In this document: positions 1-11,584 of the stretch, piece after piece | Numbering within the stretch: position 1 is the stretch's first letter | Layout: every line of letters starts with the position of its first letter | Assembly: GCA_021851865.1 (NCBI GenBank) | Contig: JAJZBU010000006.1 | Span: 1 to 64,000, forward strand | Length of the DNA stretch: 64,000 nucleotides | Origin: Pseudomonadota bacterium | Lineage (GTDB): Bacteria; Pseudomonadota; Gammaproteobacteria; Pseudomonadales; Moraxellaceae | Reading direction: 5' to 3' | The notes under the pieces: generated by a model | Seen by the model: only the letters and a program-made list of their open reading frames with translations | The model's database searches: none | What the model was told of the DNA's origin: nothing | Position numbers and translations under genes: made by a program

Positions 1-251
1 ACATTGCTGGCACCACAGACCACCTGCCGCGACCGGCCATCACCGATATCGACCTCGGTGATGCGCAAACGATCGGCCTTGGGATGCGCTTGCACAGCGG
101 TGACCTGGGCCACGACAACGCCTGAAAAACCACCCGCCAAGGAACGATAAGCGTCGACCTCGAGGCCTGCCATGGTGAGTTCATGACACAGGCGCGCGCC
201 ATCCCAGTCGATCTCCACCCATTCACGCAACCACCGCTCACTGAGCTGCAT
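1..251 (-). CDS. pheT: Phenylalanyl-tRNA synthetase beta subunit, N-terminal part (cut by window edge)
   Basis: Only the first 83 codons are in the window. The reading begins MQLSERWLREWVEIDWDG and continues through the TMAGLEVD and HPKADRLRI stretches typical of the start of PheT, where the tRNA-binding (EMAP/OB-like) domain begins. PheT pairs with PheS to form the heterotetramer that charges tRNA-Phe in the cytoplasm. The ATG is 23 bases downstream of the pheS stop on the same strand, as in the usual pheST operon. The identification is firm from order and sequence; nothing can be said about the missing C-terminal domains. Confidence 0.95.
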   Translation of the reverse strand, partial: MQLSERWLREWVEIDWDGARLCHELTMAGLEVDAYRSLAGGFSGVVVAQVTAVQAHPKADRLRITEVDIGDGRSRQVVCGASN

Positions 252-274
252 GCCCTACTCCCTCGATTCGATCG

Positions 275-1754
<1,480 letters not shown>

Positions 1755-1766
1755 GATTCAGTCTCC

Positions 1767-1961
1767 TCAGGCGTAGGGAATCAGACGTGAGACTTCACGC
1801 ACGTCGCACTCGGCGACCATGGTGCGCGGGCGCAGCTGACGGATGCGCTTGGGAGACTTCTTGGTCAGAATATGACGCTTGAACGCCTGCTTGCGCTTGA
1901 AGCCGTTGGCGGTCTTCTTAAAGCGCTTGGCGGCGCCGCGACAGGTCTTGATCTTTGACAT
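1767..1961 (-). CDS. rpmI: 50S ribosomal protein L35
   Basis: 64 residues beginning [20 protein letters not shown] and ending [10 protein letters not shown], the standard L35 length and sequence. An in-frame upstream start would add 13 residues, but the family begins at M(S/P)KIKT, so 1961 is chosen. L35 is a small basic protein of the large subunit. It lies between infC and rplT in the usual order. Confidence 0.97.
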   Translation of the reverse strand: MSKIKTCRGAAKRFKKTANGFKRKQAFKRHILTKKSPKRIRQLRPRTMVAECDVREVSRLIPYA

Positions 1962-2048
1962 GTGCAGACACTCTCTACTTCGTTGATGGAACCCTTGCAA
2001 CTGTCGCCGTCACCGGCCGTCTGGGGGTAGAAACGGGACGCTGACGTC

Positions 2049-2597
2049 CTATTTCTTTTTCTTGGGGGCGATGACCATGACCATCATCTTGCCCTCCAAT
2101 TTGGGATGCTGTTCAACCACCCCAAATTCGCTCAGGTCGCCTTCGATGCGTTGCAGCATCTTCAGGCCCAAATCCTGATGAGCCATTTCCCGGCCACGGA
2201 AACGCAAAGTCACCTTGGCCTTGTCACCTTCTTCGAGAAAGCGCGACAGCGCCTTCAATTTGACGTGATAATCCGCTTCTTCCGTTCCCGGGCGCAGCTT
2301 GATCTCCTTGATCTGCACCTGGTGCTGCTTTTTCTTGGCTTCTTTCTGCTTCTGTTTCTGCTCGAAGCGAAACTTGCCGTAGTCCATGATGCGACAGACC
2401 GGAGGCTCGGCATCACCGACGATCTCGACGAGATCGAGACCCGCTTCCTCGGCAGCGGTCAAGGCCTCACGCAGGGACACCACACCCACCTGCTTGCCGT
2501 CGACAGCGACCAGACGTACCTCTCGGGCACGGATATCGGCATTGATCGCCGGACGCTTCTCTTTGGTTTGCTGTTTTTCCAACTTGCTCTCAGTCAC
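2049..2597 (-). CDS. infC: Translation initiation factor IF-3
   Basis: 182 residues with the two IF3 domains: N-terminal ([45 protein letters not shown]), a lysine-rich linker, and C-terminal ([30 protein letters not shown], ending APKKKK). IF3 binds the 30S subunit and rejects non-canonical initiation. The reading starts at GTG, with GAGG five bases upstream and only seven bases after the thrS stop. No in-frame ATT, ATC or ATA is available near the expected N-terminus, unlike the AUU start of E. coli infC. The N-terminal ten residues ([10 protein letters not shown]) vary in this family, so the exact start is less certain than the gene. Confidence 0.95.
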   Translation of the reverse strand: MTESKLEKQQTKEKRPAINADIRAREVRLVAVDGKQVGVVSLREALTAAEEAGLDLVEIVGDAEPPVCRIMDYGKFRFEQKQKQKEAKKKQHQVQIKEIKLRPGTEEADYHVKLKALSRFLEEGDKAKVTLRFRGREMAHQDLGLKMLQRIEGDLSEFGVVEQHPKLEGKMMVMVIAPKKKK

Positions 2598-2604
2598 TCC
2601 GCCC

Positions 2605-4542
2605 TCACCTACCTCTGCTCGCCGCTTCTGCGACCATACGTTGCATCAGGGCATCGAGACTCATCTGTCCGAGATCCTCCCCTTCGCGCGTACGCACGCT
2701 TACCAGCCCTTGTTCCAACTCTTTATCCCCAAGTATCAACAGATAGGGGACCCGCTGTAGAGTAAACTCGCGAATCTTAAGGCCTATCTTCTCATTTCTC
2801 AAGTCCAAATCGACACGCCATCCGGCCTCGAGGCATTTTTTCTGTACTTGACGCGCATAATCGGCCTGGCGATCGGTGATATTCATCACCCCCACCTGCA
2901 CCGGCGCCAGCCAAAGCGGGAACCATCCGGCATAGTGCTCGATCAAAATACCGATGAAACGCTCGAAGGACCCAAGAACGGCGCGATGCAACATCACCGG
3001 GGTCTGGCGCTCGCCACGCTCATTGACATACTCCGCCGACAGCCGCTGCGGCAAGTTAAAGTCGAGCTGTATGGTGCCGCACTGCCACAGGCGTCCGAGG
3101 CAGTCACGCAGGGTGAACTCGATCTTCGGCCCATAAAAGGCCCCTTCACCGGGCTGCAGCTCAAAACTGACGTCGTGCTCGCGCAAGGCAGCATCGAGCG
3201 CTTGTTCGGCCTTGTCCCAGAGGGCATCGCTGCCGACGCGGCTTTCCGGGCGCGTCGACAATTTGTAGAGGATGTCGGTAAAACCGAAGTCGGCATAGAC
3301 GGCGCGCAGCAGCTCGATGAAGGCGCTGGTCTCGGACCGCATCTGTTCTTCCGTGCAGAAAATGTGCGCGTCATCCTGGGTGAAGCCACGCACGCGCATG
3401 ATGCCGTGCAGCGCCCCCGAGGGCTCGTAGCGATGACAGGAACCGAACTCCGCGAGACGCATCGGCAAATCCCGATAGGAGCGCAGGCCCTGGTTGAAAA
3501 CCTGGATATGGCAGGGGCAATTCATCGGCTTAACGACGAAATCACGCACCGCCGATTCCTGCTCGGAGCCTTCATCGACCGAAGTCACGAACATCGCCTG
3601 ACGATAGTGCTGCCAATGCCCGGAACGCTCCCACAGGCTGCGATCGACGATCTGCGGCGTGCGGATTTCCTGGTAACCGAGGTGATCGAGCTTGTCGCGC
3701 ATGTACTGCTCGATGATCTTCCACAAGGTCCAGCCCTTGGGATGCCAGAAGACGGCCCCAGGTGCCTCCTCCTGCAGATGGAAAAGCTCGAGTTGCCGAC
3801 CGATCTTGCGATGGTCACGCTTCTGCGCTTCCTCGATGCGTTGCAGATAGGCGGCGAGTTCCTTGGCATTCGCCCAGCAGGTGCCATAGATGCGCTGCAG
3901 CTGCTCGCGGCTCTGGTCACCGCGCCAGAAAGCGCCGGCCACCTTGGTCAACTTGAAAGCTTTCAGATGCCCCGTCGAAGGGATGTGCGGACCGCGACAC
4001 AGATCCTCAAAATCGCCCTGTCGGTAGAGGGAAACCTCCTGATCAGCGGGAATGTCGGCGATGATCTCGGCCTTGTAGCGTTCGCCACAGGCCAGAAAGT
4101 GCGCCACCGCCTGATCACGCGGCAAGACCCGACGCTGCACCGGGGTATCGGCGGCGGCGAGCTCACGCATGCGCGCTTCGATGCGCTGCAGATCATCCGG
4201 CGTAAAAGGCCGTTCATAAGCAAAGTCGTAGTAGAAGCCATCCTCGACGACCGGCCCGATGGTGACCTGGGCGGTCGGGTACAATTGCTTGACCGCCATG
4301 GCCAGCAGGTGCGCACAGGAATGACGCAGAACAGCGAGCGCCGCCGGGTCCTTGTCGGTGACGATGCTGACCGTTGCGTCATGATCGATGACGAAGGACA
4401 GATCGACCTCGCGACCGTCGACGCGGCCGATCAGGGCAGCCTTGGCGAGGCCCGTACCTATGCTGCGCGCCAGATCGAGCACGCTGAGCGGCTCCGCAAA
4501 GTGGCGCTGACTTCCATCGGGGAGGCTTATGACTGGCATCAT
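2605..4542 (-). CDS. thrS: Threonyl-tRNA synthetase
   Basis: 645 residues, the normal length. Domains in order are the TGS domain (about 1-62), the editing domain with its HxxxH (HSCAH) and CxxxH (CRGPH) metal or active-site pairs, the class II catalytic core with the zinc-binding cysteine in [10 protein letters not shown] and the [19 protein letters not shown] stretch, motif 3 [11 protein letters not shown], and an anticodon-binding domain ending in AEAASRGR. It charges tRNA-Thr and removes mischarged serine. Two adjacent ATG codons (4542 and 4539) can serve as start. It is the first gene of the thrS-infC-rpmI-rplT-pheST run. Confidence 0.97.
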   Translation of the reverse strand: MMPVISLPDGSQRHFAEPLSVLDLARSIGTGLAKAALIGRVDGREVDLSFVIDHDATVSIVTDKDPAALAVLRHSCAHLLAMAVKQLYPTAQVTIGPVVEDGFYYDFAYERPFTPDDLQRIEARMRELAAADTPVQRRVLPRDQAVAHFLACGERYKAEIIADIPADQEVSLYRQGDFEDLCRGPHIPSTGHLKAFKLTKVAGAFWRGDQSREQLQRIYGTCWANAKELAAYLQRIEEAQKRDHRKIGRQLELFHLQEEAPGAVFWHPKGWTLWKIIEQYMRDKLDHLGYQEIRTPQIVDRSLWERSGHWQHYRQAMFVTSVDEGSEQESAVRDFVVKPMNCPCHIQVFNQGLRSYRDLPMRLAEFGSCHRYEPSGALHGIMRVRGFTQDDAHIFCTEEQMRSETSAFIELLRAVYADFGFTDILYKLSTRPESRVGSDALWDKAEQALDAALREHDVSFELQPGEGAFYGPKIEFTLRDCLGRLWQCGTIQLDFNLPQRLSAEYVNERGERQTPVMLHRAVLGSFERFIGILIEHYAGWFPLWLAPVQVGVMNITDRQADYARQVQKKCLEAGWRVDLDLRNEKIGLKIREFTLQRVPYLLILGDKELEQGLVSVRTREGEDLGQMSLDALMQRMVAEAASRGR

Positions 4543-4574
4543 CCGTCCTGGTTTACACCCTTATCGAGCCGAAC

Positions 4575-4580
4575 ATCATA
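4575..4580 (-). promoter_or_regulatory. Possible -10 element for the thrS operon
   Basis: On the minus strand TATGAT lies 33 bases upstream of the thrS ATG, in the short gap after tamB. No good -35 hexamer is visible at 16-18 bases, so this is a weak call from position and one hexamer only. Confidence 0.3.
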
Positions 4581-4607
4581 CCGTATTCAGAAAAAACTGC
4601 ACCCGTC

Positions 4608-7600
4608 CTAAAACTTGAAGGTGTAAAACATGTCGATGGCGTTCTGAAAGGCCGACGCCGCTTGCAGATAGAAATGCTGATTGATGCGATAACGCAGGGT
4701 TAGACTGTTGACCGGGGTAAAAACACCGACGCCATAGCTCAGGTAGAGATTCGGCGAAACGTAGCCACCGAGGGCCATCTGCGTCTCCGTGCCGGCGCCT
4801 TCCGTGGTCAGCGCCAGATCGCGCACCCCTATCGTCGCGCCGACCGTGTCCGCCACCTTTTGCCCACCGAAGGCACCGATCTGCAACGCAGCGATCTTGC
4901 TGTCGGGGACGGGCGCACCGAGGCCGGGAATGCCTCCCGGTGGGATATTGGTGTTGTTGTTGACGCCAAAGAGTGCCTGCTGCCGCTCCGGCGCGTGGCC
5001 AAAGATCAGATAGCTGGAGATTTCATCGGGCGAAAGACCGTTGTCGGAGATGAGCGTCGACTGCAGTTGATTCGACCACCCCTGCACCTTGACACCGACC
5101 GTGATGTCCGGATCAAACTCCTTGATCGCTTCGACGTCGACCTGGGCCATCGTGGGCGGGCCAACGAACAGCAAGCGCCCTTTACGTATGCGCAGATTTT
5201 GCCCGTAGGCACGAAAGGAGGACTCCGGATCGAGATCGATCTCGCCCCGCGCCGTGCGTATGCCCTGCTCGTCCTGAGTGAGATCGACGTGGCCATGCAG
5301 ACGCCCATCGGCGCCAAAGCCCTTGAAGTTGACGCTGTTGCCGAGCTGCAGTTGCACATCGTAGACGAGGTGCCAGGGCTGCCCGGACACGGACACCGTC
5401 TCGCCGCGCCGAATGACGTCAGGAGAAGCCTCCAGCGAGCCATGCGCTTGGTCGAGAATCTGGATGTCCGCCGCCAAGACCTGCACCGTTCCTTTCAGTT
5501 CCAACTGGCGCGGATGCAGATGAAAATCGATCTGCGGTGACAGACGCGAATGCAACAAAGGCGGATGGATGAGCTGCAGGTCCTGCCCGCTCAGCTGACC
5601 GCGCAACGACCAGTCCTGGCCCTGCCAGTGCGCGCGCCCTTGGATCTGCCCCTGACCCCGGCCACTTTGAAAGTGCGCGCTGAAATCAGCGTGGTCATGA
5701 TCAAAACGCGCCTCGCCCTGCATGTTTTGCAGATTGAACAGGGCATGCCGATCCTGCAGATGTCCCTGCTGCCAGTGCGCTTCACCGGTGAAGATCGGGT
5801 GCAAGACGTCACCCGCCAGCGCCGTGGAAGCGTCGAGAATGCCGCCGATATCGCGCACACGCGGCAAGAAGGGCTGGAGCAGACGCAGATCGAGATGGTC
5901 GATGCTGAGATGACCGTCGATGGCATGCGGCGCCGACGGCAGGACGTGGGCGACCAGTTGCATCTGACCGAGCAGGTGCGAGACCAAATCGGCGTGCACA
6001 TCGACACCGTCCGGCAGCATGGCCAAAGCCATATGCGCCTGTTGATAGGGTAGCCGTAGATCACCGCCATGATCGCGGTGCAAGGCCAGCTCACCTCCGG
6101 AGCTGCCCAGCTCGGCCTGCACGCGTAGTGGATGCGCATCCTGCCAACGCGCGTCACCGCTGCCTTGCAGCAGCCCGCGCCAGAGCACCCCCGCCGGCAT
6201 CCAGCCCTGTAGCGATTGCGCCGGCAGGTCGCTCAGACGCCAGCTCAATTCGCCTTGCCGACCGATGCGCGCCGAATGCAAAAGACAGAGCGACGCTTGA
6301 TCCTGCACCCAGCAATGCGGCGCGATGTCGAGGTGCGCCTGCTCATAACTCCAGGCGAAAGGCTCACGCAAGGACCAGTTCATGCCGTGGTCCTGGATCT
6401 TTCCCGCCAGCATCTGCCCCTGCCAGCCCTGTGGCGTCGCCTGCAGCTGTGTCTGCCCTTGCCAGAGCAGAGAGCCGATCTGGGCGACGTTGTGCACGTC
6501 GGCCTGACGCCAGGAACCGTCGGCACGGCTCTCCAAGCGATCGATCCGCCAGCCATGCCAGCGCAGTTGTTGCACCGTCAGATGCGCCTGCCCGGCGTCG
6601 CCGGCGGCGACCTGCCATAACGCCGTATCCCAGGTCAGCGCCGGGCGTTCGAGATGTTCGACGCTGATGCGACCATAACCACCCCAGGCGTCAGCTGAGC
6701 GCAGATGCCAGTCCAGGTGCAAAGCCCCGCGCTGTACCCATCCCAGCAGCGACAGATCCGGCGCATCGACTTGTACATGGCCGTGCAGCTGGCGATCGAA
6801 GATTACGTCGACTCGCCCCTGATTGCTTCCCCACAGGACCTGCAAGCCTTGCAGCGCTCCCCGCCAGGACGCGCCACGCTGCCCTTGCAGATGCGTGGCG
6901 CTGGCGATGATGGGCTGCCCACGCAACACGCCATCGAGGTGCAGCTGATCGGCGGAAAGATCCGCCTGCGCATGCCGCCAGTAGCCTTGCACCTGCGCTT
7001 GTAAACGCATGGCGCCACTCATCCCGGCGAACCAGTCCTGTGCCGTCAGATTCTCACCAGAGAGCTCGCCCTGCCAGCTTGGACCCTGTCGCCAAGTGGC
7101 GCGCCCGACAAAATTCAGACGCCCAAAGTCGCCTTGAACTTGCGCCTGCTGCAACTCCAGATGGGGCCCGTTCCCCCATCCCGACGCTTGCAGATGCGCC
7201 TGTGGCCATGCCGCCATGGCGACATCGGTGCGCAAGCGCCAGTCGTGTCGCTGCCAGGGACCGCGCCAGACTCCTTGCACATGGCGCAGGGTCAAGCGCC
7301 GCCCGGCCCAAAGCCGCTGCAGCTTTTGAATCTGCAATTGCATCTGCAAAGGCAGATCCTGACGCGCCAGGGCCCCCGCTTGGGCCGCTTGCAGATGCCA
7401 TATCTCGCCACCGCCGGCATCGCCATCGACCTGCCAGGACGAAGCTTGCGGGGTTGACAGGCCCTGCGTGCGCCAACGTCCCTGCAAGCGCGGCAGCAAC
7501 CACTGCAGCGCTGGCCAGCGTTGGCTGAGGTGGACGTTCTGTGCCTGTAGATCGAGCTGCCAGTGCAGGTAGGCGGGAGCAAAAGCGATATCGCCACGGG

Positions 7601-8594
7601 CTTGCGCGCGTCCTGCCAGCCCCGCATAGTCGAGCTGATCGAAGGCGAGATGATGCCGATCGCCGTGCGCCTGACCCTGCCAGCGACCGGGCCACAGATA
7701 GCGTCCCTGCGCCAGCAGATCGAAGGCCATGCGATAGCCTTGCGTCGTTCCAGCGAGGCTGATGTGAGCCTGCGCCGAAGACAGCTGCTGGCGCGGCCAC
7801 CACGGCCAGGGCAGATGCCGCCAGGACAACTGCAAACGATAAGGCAGACCCGGCAAAGTCGTACTCACCTGGGCACGCGCCTGGCGCACTGCGTCGCCGG
7901 CACCACTCCAACCGTGCACCTGCAGATCCGCCACGCTCTTGGTCAACTCCAAAGTCCATGGTGTCATGCCATGCCCGGACAACCACGATCCTGAGCAGCG
8001 GGCAAAGGCCTGAAGCGGATAGTCCCCGCGCAGCTGCAGACGGCCGGAGAGATCGAGATGCCAACCTGGATAGTTCAGGGTCAACTGCCGTACGCGCAGA
8101 TCATGCCCTCCCCAACGCAGGTGCTTGGCGTGCAAGTCATAAGCAGTATAAAAATGATCGACCTTGTGCAAGGTCAAGCGCCCGATGTGCAGTTGATCGA
8201 CGGTCAGCTCGATCGGTGTCCATAAGGTCTTCAACAGCGTTTTGTGTGGCGGTCGCCAGGGCAGATCGAGCTCGGCGCGGGCGATGGCCAAGCGCTGAAT
8301 GGGCAGACGCGCGCGTAGCAGGCGCGAAAAGTCGCTTTCGACGGTGACGTCTTCCAGGGCGAGATGAAAGTTCTGGCTTTGCCAGTCAAAGCGCTGTAAG
8401 CGCAAATATCCATCGATACTGCCCGAGCGCCAGACGACGAGAAAATGGTGGCGCCAGGGCAAGATCTGCTCAAGAAAAAAGCGACTGCCTCCCGGTGTCA
8501 CCAACATGAGCATGAGCGGCGTCAGCAGCGCCGCCAGAAACAGGCCGACGAGCAAGAAAAGTCGCCACAATGACGTCCACAGATGCCGGATCAC
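4608..8594 (-). CDS. tamB: Translocation and assembly module inner-membrane protein TamB
   Basis: 1328 residues. One N-terminal membrane anchor (about 10-35) is followed by a very long periplasmic region of repeating, tryptophan- and glutamine-rich beta strands. The C-terminal TamB/DUF490 domain contains the conserved block LLFVGPPTMAQVDVEAI, NGLSPDEISSYLIFG, and a terminal aromatic residue (ends MFYTFKF). TamB forms a hydrophobic groove spanning the periplasm and works with TamA in outer-membrane protein or lipid delivery. It starts with GTG inside the tamA stop (four-base overlap), so translation is coupled. The Gln and Trp content of the middle is high but usual for AsmA-like proteins. Confidence 0.93.
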   Translation of the reverse strand: MIRHLWTSLWRLFLLVGLFLAALLTPLMLMLVTPGGSRFFLEQILPWRHHFLVVWRSGSIDGYLRLQRFDWQSQNFHLALEDVTVESDFSRLLRARLPIQRLAIARAELDLPWRPPHKTLLKTLWTPIELTVDQLHIGRLTLHKVDHFYTAYDLHAKHLRWGGHDLRVRQLTLNYPGWHLDLSGRLQLRGDYPLQAFARCSGSWLSGHGMTPWTLELTKSVADLQVHGWSGAGDAVRQARAQVSTTLPGLPYRLQLSWRHLPWPWWPRQQLSSAQAHISLAGTTQGYRMAFDLLAQGRYLWPGRWQGQAHGDRHHLAFDQLDYAGLAGRAQARGDIAFAPAYLHWQLDLQAQNVHLSQRWPALQWLLPRLQGRWRTQGLSTPQASSWQVDGDAGGGEIWHLQAAQAGALARQDLPLQMQLQIQKLQRLWAGRRLTLRHVQGVWRGPWQRHDWRLRTDVAMAAWPQAHLQASGWGNGPHLELQQAQVQGDFGRLNFVGRATWRQGPSWQGELSGENLTAQDWFAGMSGAMRLQAQVQGYWRHAQADLSADQLHLDGVLRGQPIIASATHLQGQRGASWRGALQGLQVLWGSNQGRVDVIFDRQLHGHVQVDAPDLSLLGWVQRGALHLDWHLRSADAWGGYGRISVEHLERPALTWDTALWQVAAGDAGQAHLTVQQLRWHGWRIDRLESRADGSWRQADVHNVAQIGSLLWQGQTQLQATPQGWQGQMLAGKIQDHGMNWSLREPFAWSYEQAHLDIAPHCWVQDQASLCLLHSARIGRQGELSWRLSDLPAQSLQGWMPAGVLWRGLLQGSGDARWQDAHPLRVQAELGSSGGELALHRDHGGDLRLPYQQAHMALAMLPDGVDVHADLVSHLLGQMQLVAHVLPSAPHAIDGHLSIDHLDLRLLQPFLPRVRDIGGILDASTALAGDVLHPIFTGEAHWQQGHLQDRHALFNLQNMQGEARFDHDHADFSAHFQSGRGQGQIQGRAHWQGQDWSLRGQLSGQDLQLIHPPLLHSRLSPQIDFHLHPRQLELKGTVQVLAADIQILDQAHGSLEASPDVIRRGETVSVSGQPWHLVYDVQLQLGNSVNFKGFGADGRLHGHVDLTQDEQGIRTARGEIDLDPESSFRAYGQNLRIRKGRLLFVGPPTMAQVDVEAIKEFDPDITVGVKVQGWSNQLQSTLISDNGLSPDEISSYLIFGHAPERQQALFGVNNNTNIPPGGIPGLGAPVPDSKIAALQIGAFGGQKVADTVGATIGVRDLALTTEGAGTETQMALGGYVSPNLYLSYGVGVFTPVNSLTLRYRINQHFYLQAASAFQNAIDMFYTFKF

Positions 8595-10330
8595 AGCGGC
8601 GGCCCCATATAGAAGTGCATGCGCACCGGATGATTGGGATCATCGAGACCAAAACCGAGATCGACGCTCAAAGGCCCCACCGGAGAGTGCCAGGAGACGC
8701 CGAAACCTGCCGATTTATAAGTCGCGCCGTGCAGGCTGTCGTAAGCGTTGCCGGCGTCCATAAAGATATGCGGGCGCCAGCGTGGACGCCATTGAAATCC
8801 GTACTGGATGCTGCCGACCAGAAGATAATGGCCGCCGAGCACATTGCCGTGACTGTCGGTCGGCCCCAGAGCATTGAAGCCGTAGCCGCGAATGCTTTGG
8901 TCACCACCGGCGAAAAAGCGCAGGGTCGGCGGAATATTCTCCCAGTTGCTGGCAGCAATGGCACCGCTATCGAGACGAAAGAGCCATTGATGCACATCGG
9001 CAAAAGTACGTAAGAGCCGCCAACTGGCGTGCACGTCGACGACATTGGCGTCTGATCCGAGGGCCGTATTCGCCGCCTGCAGAAGATAGACCTGCTGATC
9101 TCCCCAGCTCGGATCGACGCCGCCACGACTGCGCGTACGCGTCCAGGTGATGCCGGGCAAGAGCAGATTCGACCGCCCCGTACTGCCATCGGCCTGGGAG
9201 AAATCATCACGCGTCCAATGCAGGTACAGGGTGTCGCGCCACTGCGACGCCGTCACCACGACATACTGCGGCCCCAGTATCGTGCTATCGGTGATCGTAT
9301 TGATGATCTTGTAACGCTGAAAACCGTACAGCCACTGCAGGGTGTCGTCATGGATCTGCGACAAAGGAACGCTGTAGGTCGCCTGAATGCTGCTCTGGAT
9401 GGGAGAGAACTGGGTCTGCACGTCGATGCTGTGGCCGGCTTCGGTGAGCAGCGGGCGGCTCCAGTTGAAGATCAGACGCGGCCCGATGTCGGTCGCATAA
9501 CCGATACCTGCCGCCACGGTATTGCGCTGCCCTGCCGACAATAGAACGCGCACGGGAATGACACCGTCGACGGCCTGGGTGTGCTCGGCCTGCACCTCGA
9601 CATGGGTGAAGTAGTGGCTATCGAGCAGATTCTGATTCAGCCGCATGAGCAAGGAAGCGTCGTAAGGGGTGCCGGCGCTGAAGGGCACCAGGGTGCGCAA
9701 GAGTTTTTCGGCGACCGGTGCCTGCACAAAACTCACCGCCCCGAGGCGGTAGCGGCGCCCTGACGCGTAGATCAGCACGACCACCGCCTGATGCTTGTCC
9801 GTGTCGATGAACAGCTGATGTTGCGCCCAATGCCCGTCAAAGTAACCACGCTGGCTGGCCAGCGACTCGACTTGGTGCTTGAAGTCTTCATAGCTCGTCT
9901 GATCGAGGCGCCCGCCGACGTGCAGGGGCATCGATTTGAGCAGATCCTGCATAGCCGCATCCTGGCGGGCGTCACCGGTCAGCCCAATTTGAATCTGGCT
10001 GATCAGCGTCGCTGCACCAACATCGCCCTGGATACGGCAAACGTCACGCGCCAGCGTGACCGTGAGATGCGCTTGCGCGTAACCGAGAACATCCAGCCCC
10101 TTGCGCGCCAGATCGGCGATTTGCTGGTCCTGACCCATCTCGGGCGCCTGCCCCTTGGCCGGTACATAAGCCTGCAAACTGGCGAGCAATTTCGTGCCAT
10201 CGGCAGCATCGAGACCGGACAGTTGCAGATCGCAAGGCCAGGCTGACGGCGTCACGAGCGCGATCCACAGCAGCGCATAGCGACAGCCAGATGCACGAAA
10301 TGTCAGCCTGGACCCCCTCTCCACACACAC
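8591..10330 (-). CDS. tamA: Translocation and assembly module outer-membrane protein TamA
   Basis: 579 residues of the Omp85 family. A hydrophobic signal sequence (ending near TPSAWPCDL) is followed by POTRA repeats over roughly residues 30-260. A 16-strand barrel domain then carries the FFAGGDQSIRGYGFNALGP motif and a C-terminal strand ending HFYMGPPL. TamA inserts in the outer membrane and partners TamB, encoded immediately downstream. Translation likely starts at the GTG at 10330, with AGGAAGG just upstream; a second in-frame GTG lies two codons further in. Two cysteines in the first 50 residues are not remarkable for this family. Confidence 0.92.
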   Translation of the reverse strand: MCVERGSRLTFRASGCRYALLWIALVTPSAWPCDLQLSGLDAADGTKLLASLQAYVPAKGQAPEMGQDQQIADLARKGLDVLGYAQAHLTVTLARDVCRIQGDVGAATLISQIQIGLTGDARQDAAMQDLLKSMPLHVGGRLDQTSYEDFKHQVESLASQRGYFDGHWAQHQLFIDTDKHQAVVVLIYASGRRYRLGAVSFVQAPVAEKLLRTLVPFSAGTPYDASLLMRLNQNLLDSHYFTHVEVQAEHTQAVDGVIPVRVLLSAGQRNTVAAGIGYATDIGPRLIFNWSRPLLTEAGHSIDVQTQFSPIQSSIQATYSVPLSQIHDDTLQWLYGFQRYKIINTITDSTILGPQYVVVTASQWRDTLYLHWTRDDFSQADGSTGRSNLLLPGITWTRTRSRGGVDPSWGDQQVYLLQAANTALGSDANVVDVHASWRLLRTFADVHQWLFRLDSGAIAASNWENIPPTLRFFAGGDQSIRGYGFNALGPTDSHGNVLGGHYLLVGSIQYGFQWRPRWRPHIFMDAGNAYDSLHGATYKSAGFGVSWHSPVGPLSVDLGFGLDDPNHPVRMHFYMGPPL

Positions 10331-10398
10331 CCTTCCTCACCTGCGATGCCCAACAGCGCCGGCCAGTGTCGGATGATGCCTGCAAAAGGTGCGACGAA

Positions 10399-11466
10399 TC
10401 AATCATCCCCTGCACGCAGCGCCTCATCCTGACGACGGCGTAGGCGAAATTCACCAGGCGTCACGCCTTGCTGGGCCTTGAAGTGACGAATGAAGGAACG
10501 ACTTTCAGAAAAACCCAGTCGCCGGCCGATATCCTCGATGCTCCAATCCTCTTCGGTGAGGTATTTGAGCGCCAGCTCATGACGCAAGGCGTCGAGTATC
10601 TTCTGATAGGATGCACCTTCTTCACTCAGCTTGCGATGCAAAGTACGCACATTGATACCCAGCTGCTGGGCGATGAACTCCTTGCGCGGCGCCTGATCGG
10701 CGATCATCGCCCGCAGCAGGTTTCTGACCTGATCGCTGAGTCGATAGTCATCCTTGATGTTTCTGAGCATCTGCTGCGCGTGACTCTCCAGGGTTTCACG
10801 CAAAAGGCTGTCGGGTTGCCGCAGACGCAGATGGTACATGGCCGGGGACAGCAATAATCCCGAATGCGGCGCTCCAAACTGCAAAGGGCAGCGAAAGATC
10901 TGTTGATAATGGCGCAACAAGGAACGATCCTCCGGCGCCGCATGCTCGAAGCGCACAGCTAGGGGAGATCGATCCGGCTCATCCGCGATCCAGCGCGTAT
11001 AAGACACCCAGGAAGCGAGGACGTTCTCGACGATATGGCGACGCGTGCGCGCATCCTGAAAACGGCAGTTCCAGCTCACCAGCACCCCCCCGGGTTCCGG
11101 CTCGACACGCGACGTTCCCATATCGCCGACCAGTCTTTCGTATTGCATCATGCGGGCGACGACTTCGGACAACGTGCTCGATGTCATCGCGATATAGCCC
11201 ATGATGCTATAGGAACCGGGCTGGATGAATTGCGCCGTGTACAAGCCATAGAGTGGGTTGGCACAACGCGGCAGGACGTAGTCGAGCAAACGCTGCAAGG
11301 TCTCGCCAGGCAGACGGCCATTGTTGTCCACCAGCATATCGGCAGAAACGCCGCATTCGCGCAACAGTCGCTCACGCGCCAGACCGCAGGACTCGGCGCT
11401 GCGCAGATACTGCAGCAAGGCGGGCACCGAGATATAACCCAGGCCCATCCATTCATCGCCGCTCAT
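10399..11466 (-). CDS. AraC-family transcriptional regulator
   Basis: 355 residues from the chosen ATG (MSGDEWMGLGYISVPALL). The N-terminal 200 residues resemble the arabinose-binding-like sensor domain of the OruR/ArgR-type AraC group. The C-terminal 100 residues hold two helix-turn-helix units (KEFIAQQLGINVRTLHRKL and WSIEDIGRRLGFSESRSFIRHF followed by GVTPGEFR). The frame stays open for 60 codons upstream, but that part overlaps the divergent gene's promoter and start and does not look like the family; ATGs at 11472 and 11448 are alternatives. Divergent placement suggests it controls the lipase at 11585. The inducer is unknown. Confidence 0.88.
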   Translation of the reverse strand: MSGDEWMGLGYISVPALLQYLRSAESCGLARERLLRECGVSADMLVDNNGRLPGETLQRLLDYVLPRCANPLYGLYTAQFIQPGSYSIMGYIAMTSSTLSEVVARMMQYERLVGDMGTSRVEPEPGGVLVSWNCRFQDARTRRHIVENVLASWVSYTRWIADEPDRSPLAVRFEHAAPEDRSLLRHYQQIFRCPLQFGAPHSGLLLSPAMYHLRLRQPDSLLRETLESHAQQMLRNIKDDYRLSDQVRNLLRAMIADQAPRKEFIAQQLGINVRTLHRKLSEEGASYQKILDALRHELALKYLTEEDWSIEDIGRRLGFSESRSFIRHFKAQQGVTPGEFRLRRRQDEALRAGDD

Positions 11467-11520
11467 AGGCATCCCGCACGCATCGCATCGAACAAAATAC
11501 CTCGCTCGTGAGGTCTCAAT

Positions 11521-11556
11521 ATTGCGTATTGCAAATAGGCAACAACTGTCTAAGAT
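11521..11556 (+). promoter_or_regulatory. Promoter of the lipase gene with possible AraC-type half sites
   Basis: TTGCAA (11529-11534) and TAAGAT (11551-11556) are separated by 16 bases and lie about 30 bases before the lipoprotein ATG. A direct repeat ATTGC-GT-ATTGC at 11521-11532 overlaps the -35, where an AraC activator would be expected to bind. The hexamers are visible; the operator role is inference. Confidence 0.5.
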
Positions 11557-11584
11557 AGACGAGACTTTAACAAAGAGCATCGTC

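Noticed and set aside
2848-4611. Long plus-strand open frame (587 codons) opposite thrS
   Set aside because: It is antisense to a full-length, motif-complete thrS and its translation has no family features; GC-rich codon bias leaves the opposite frame open.
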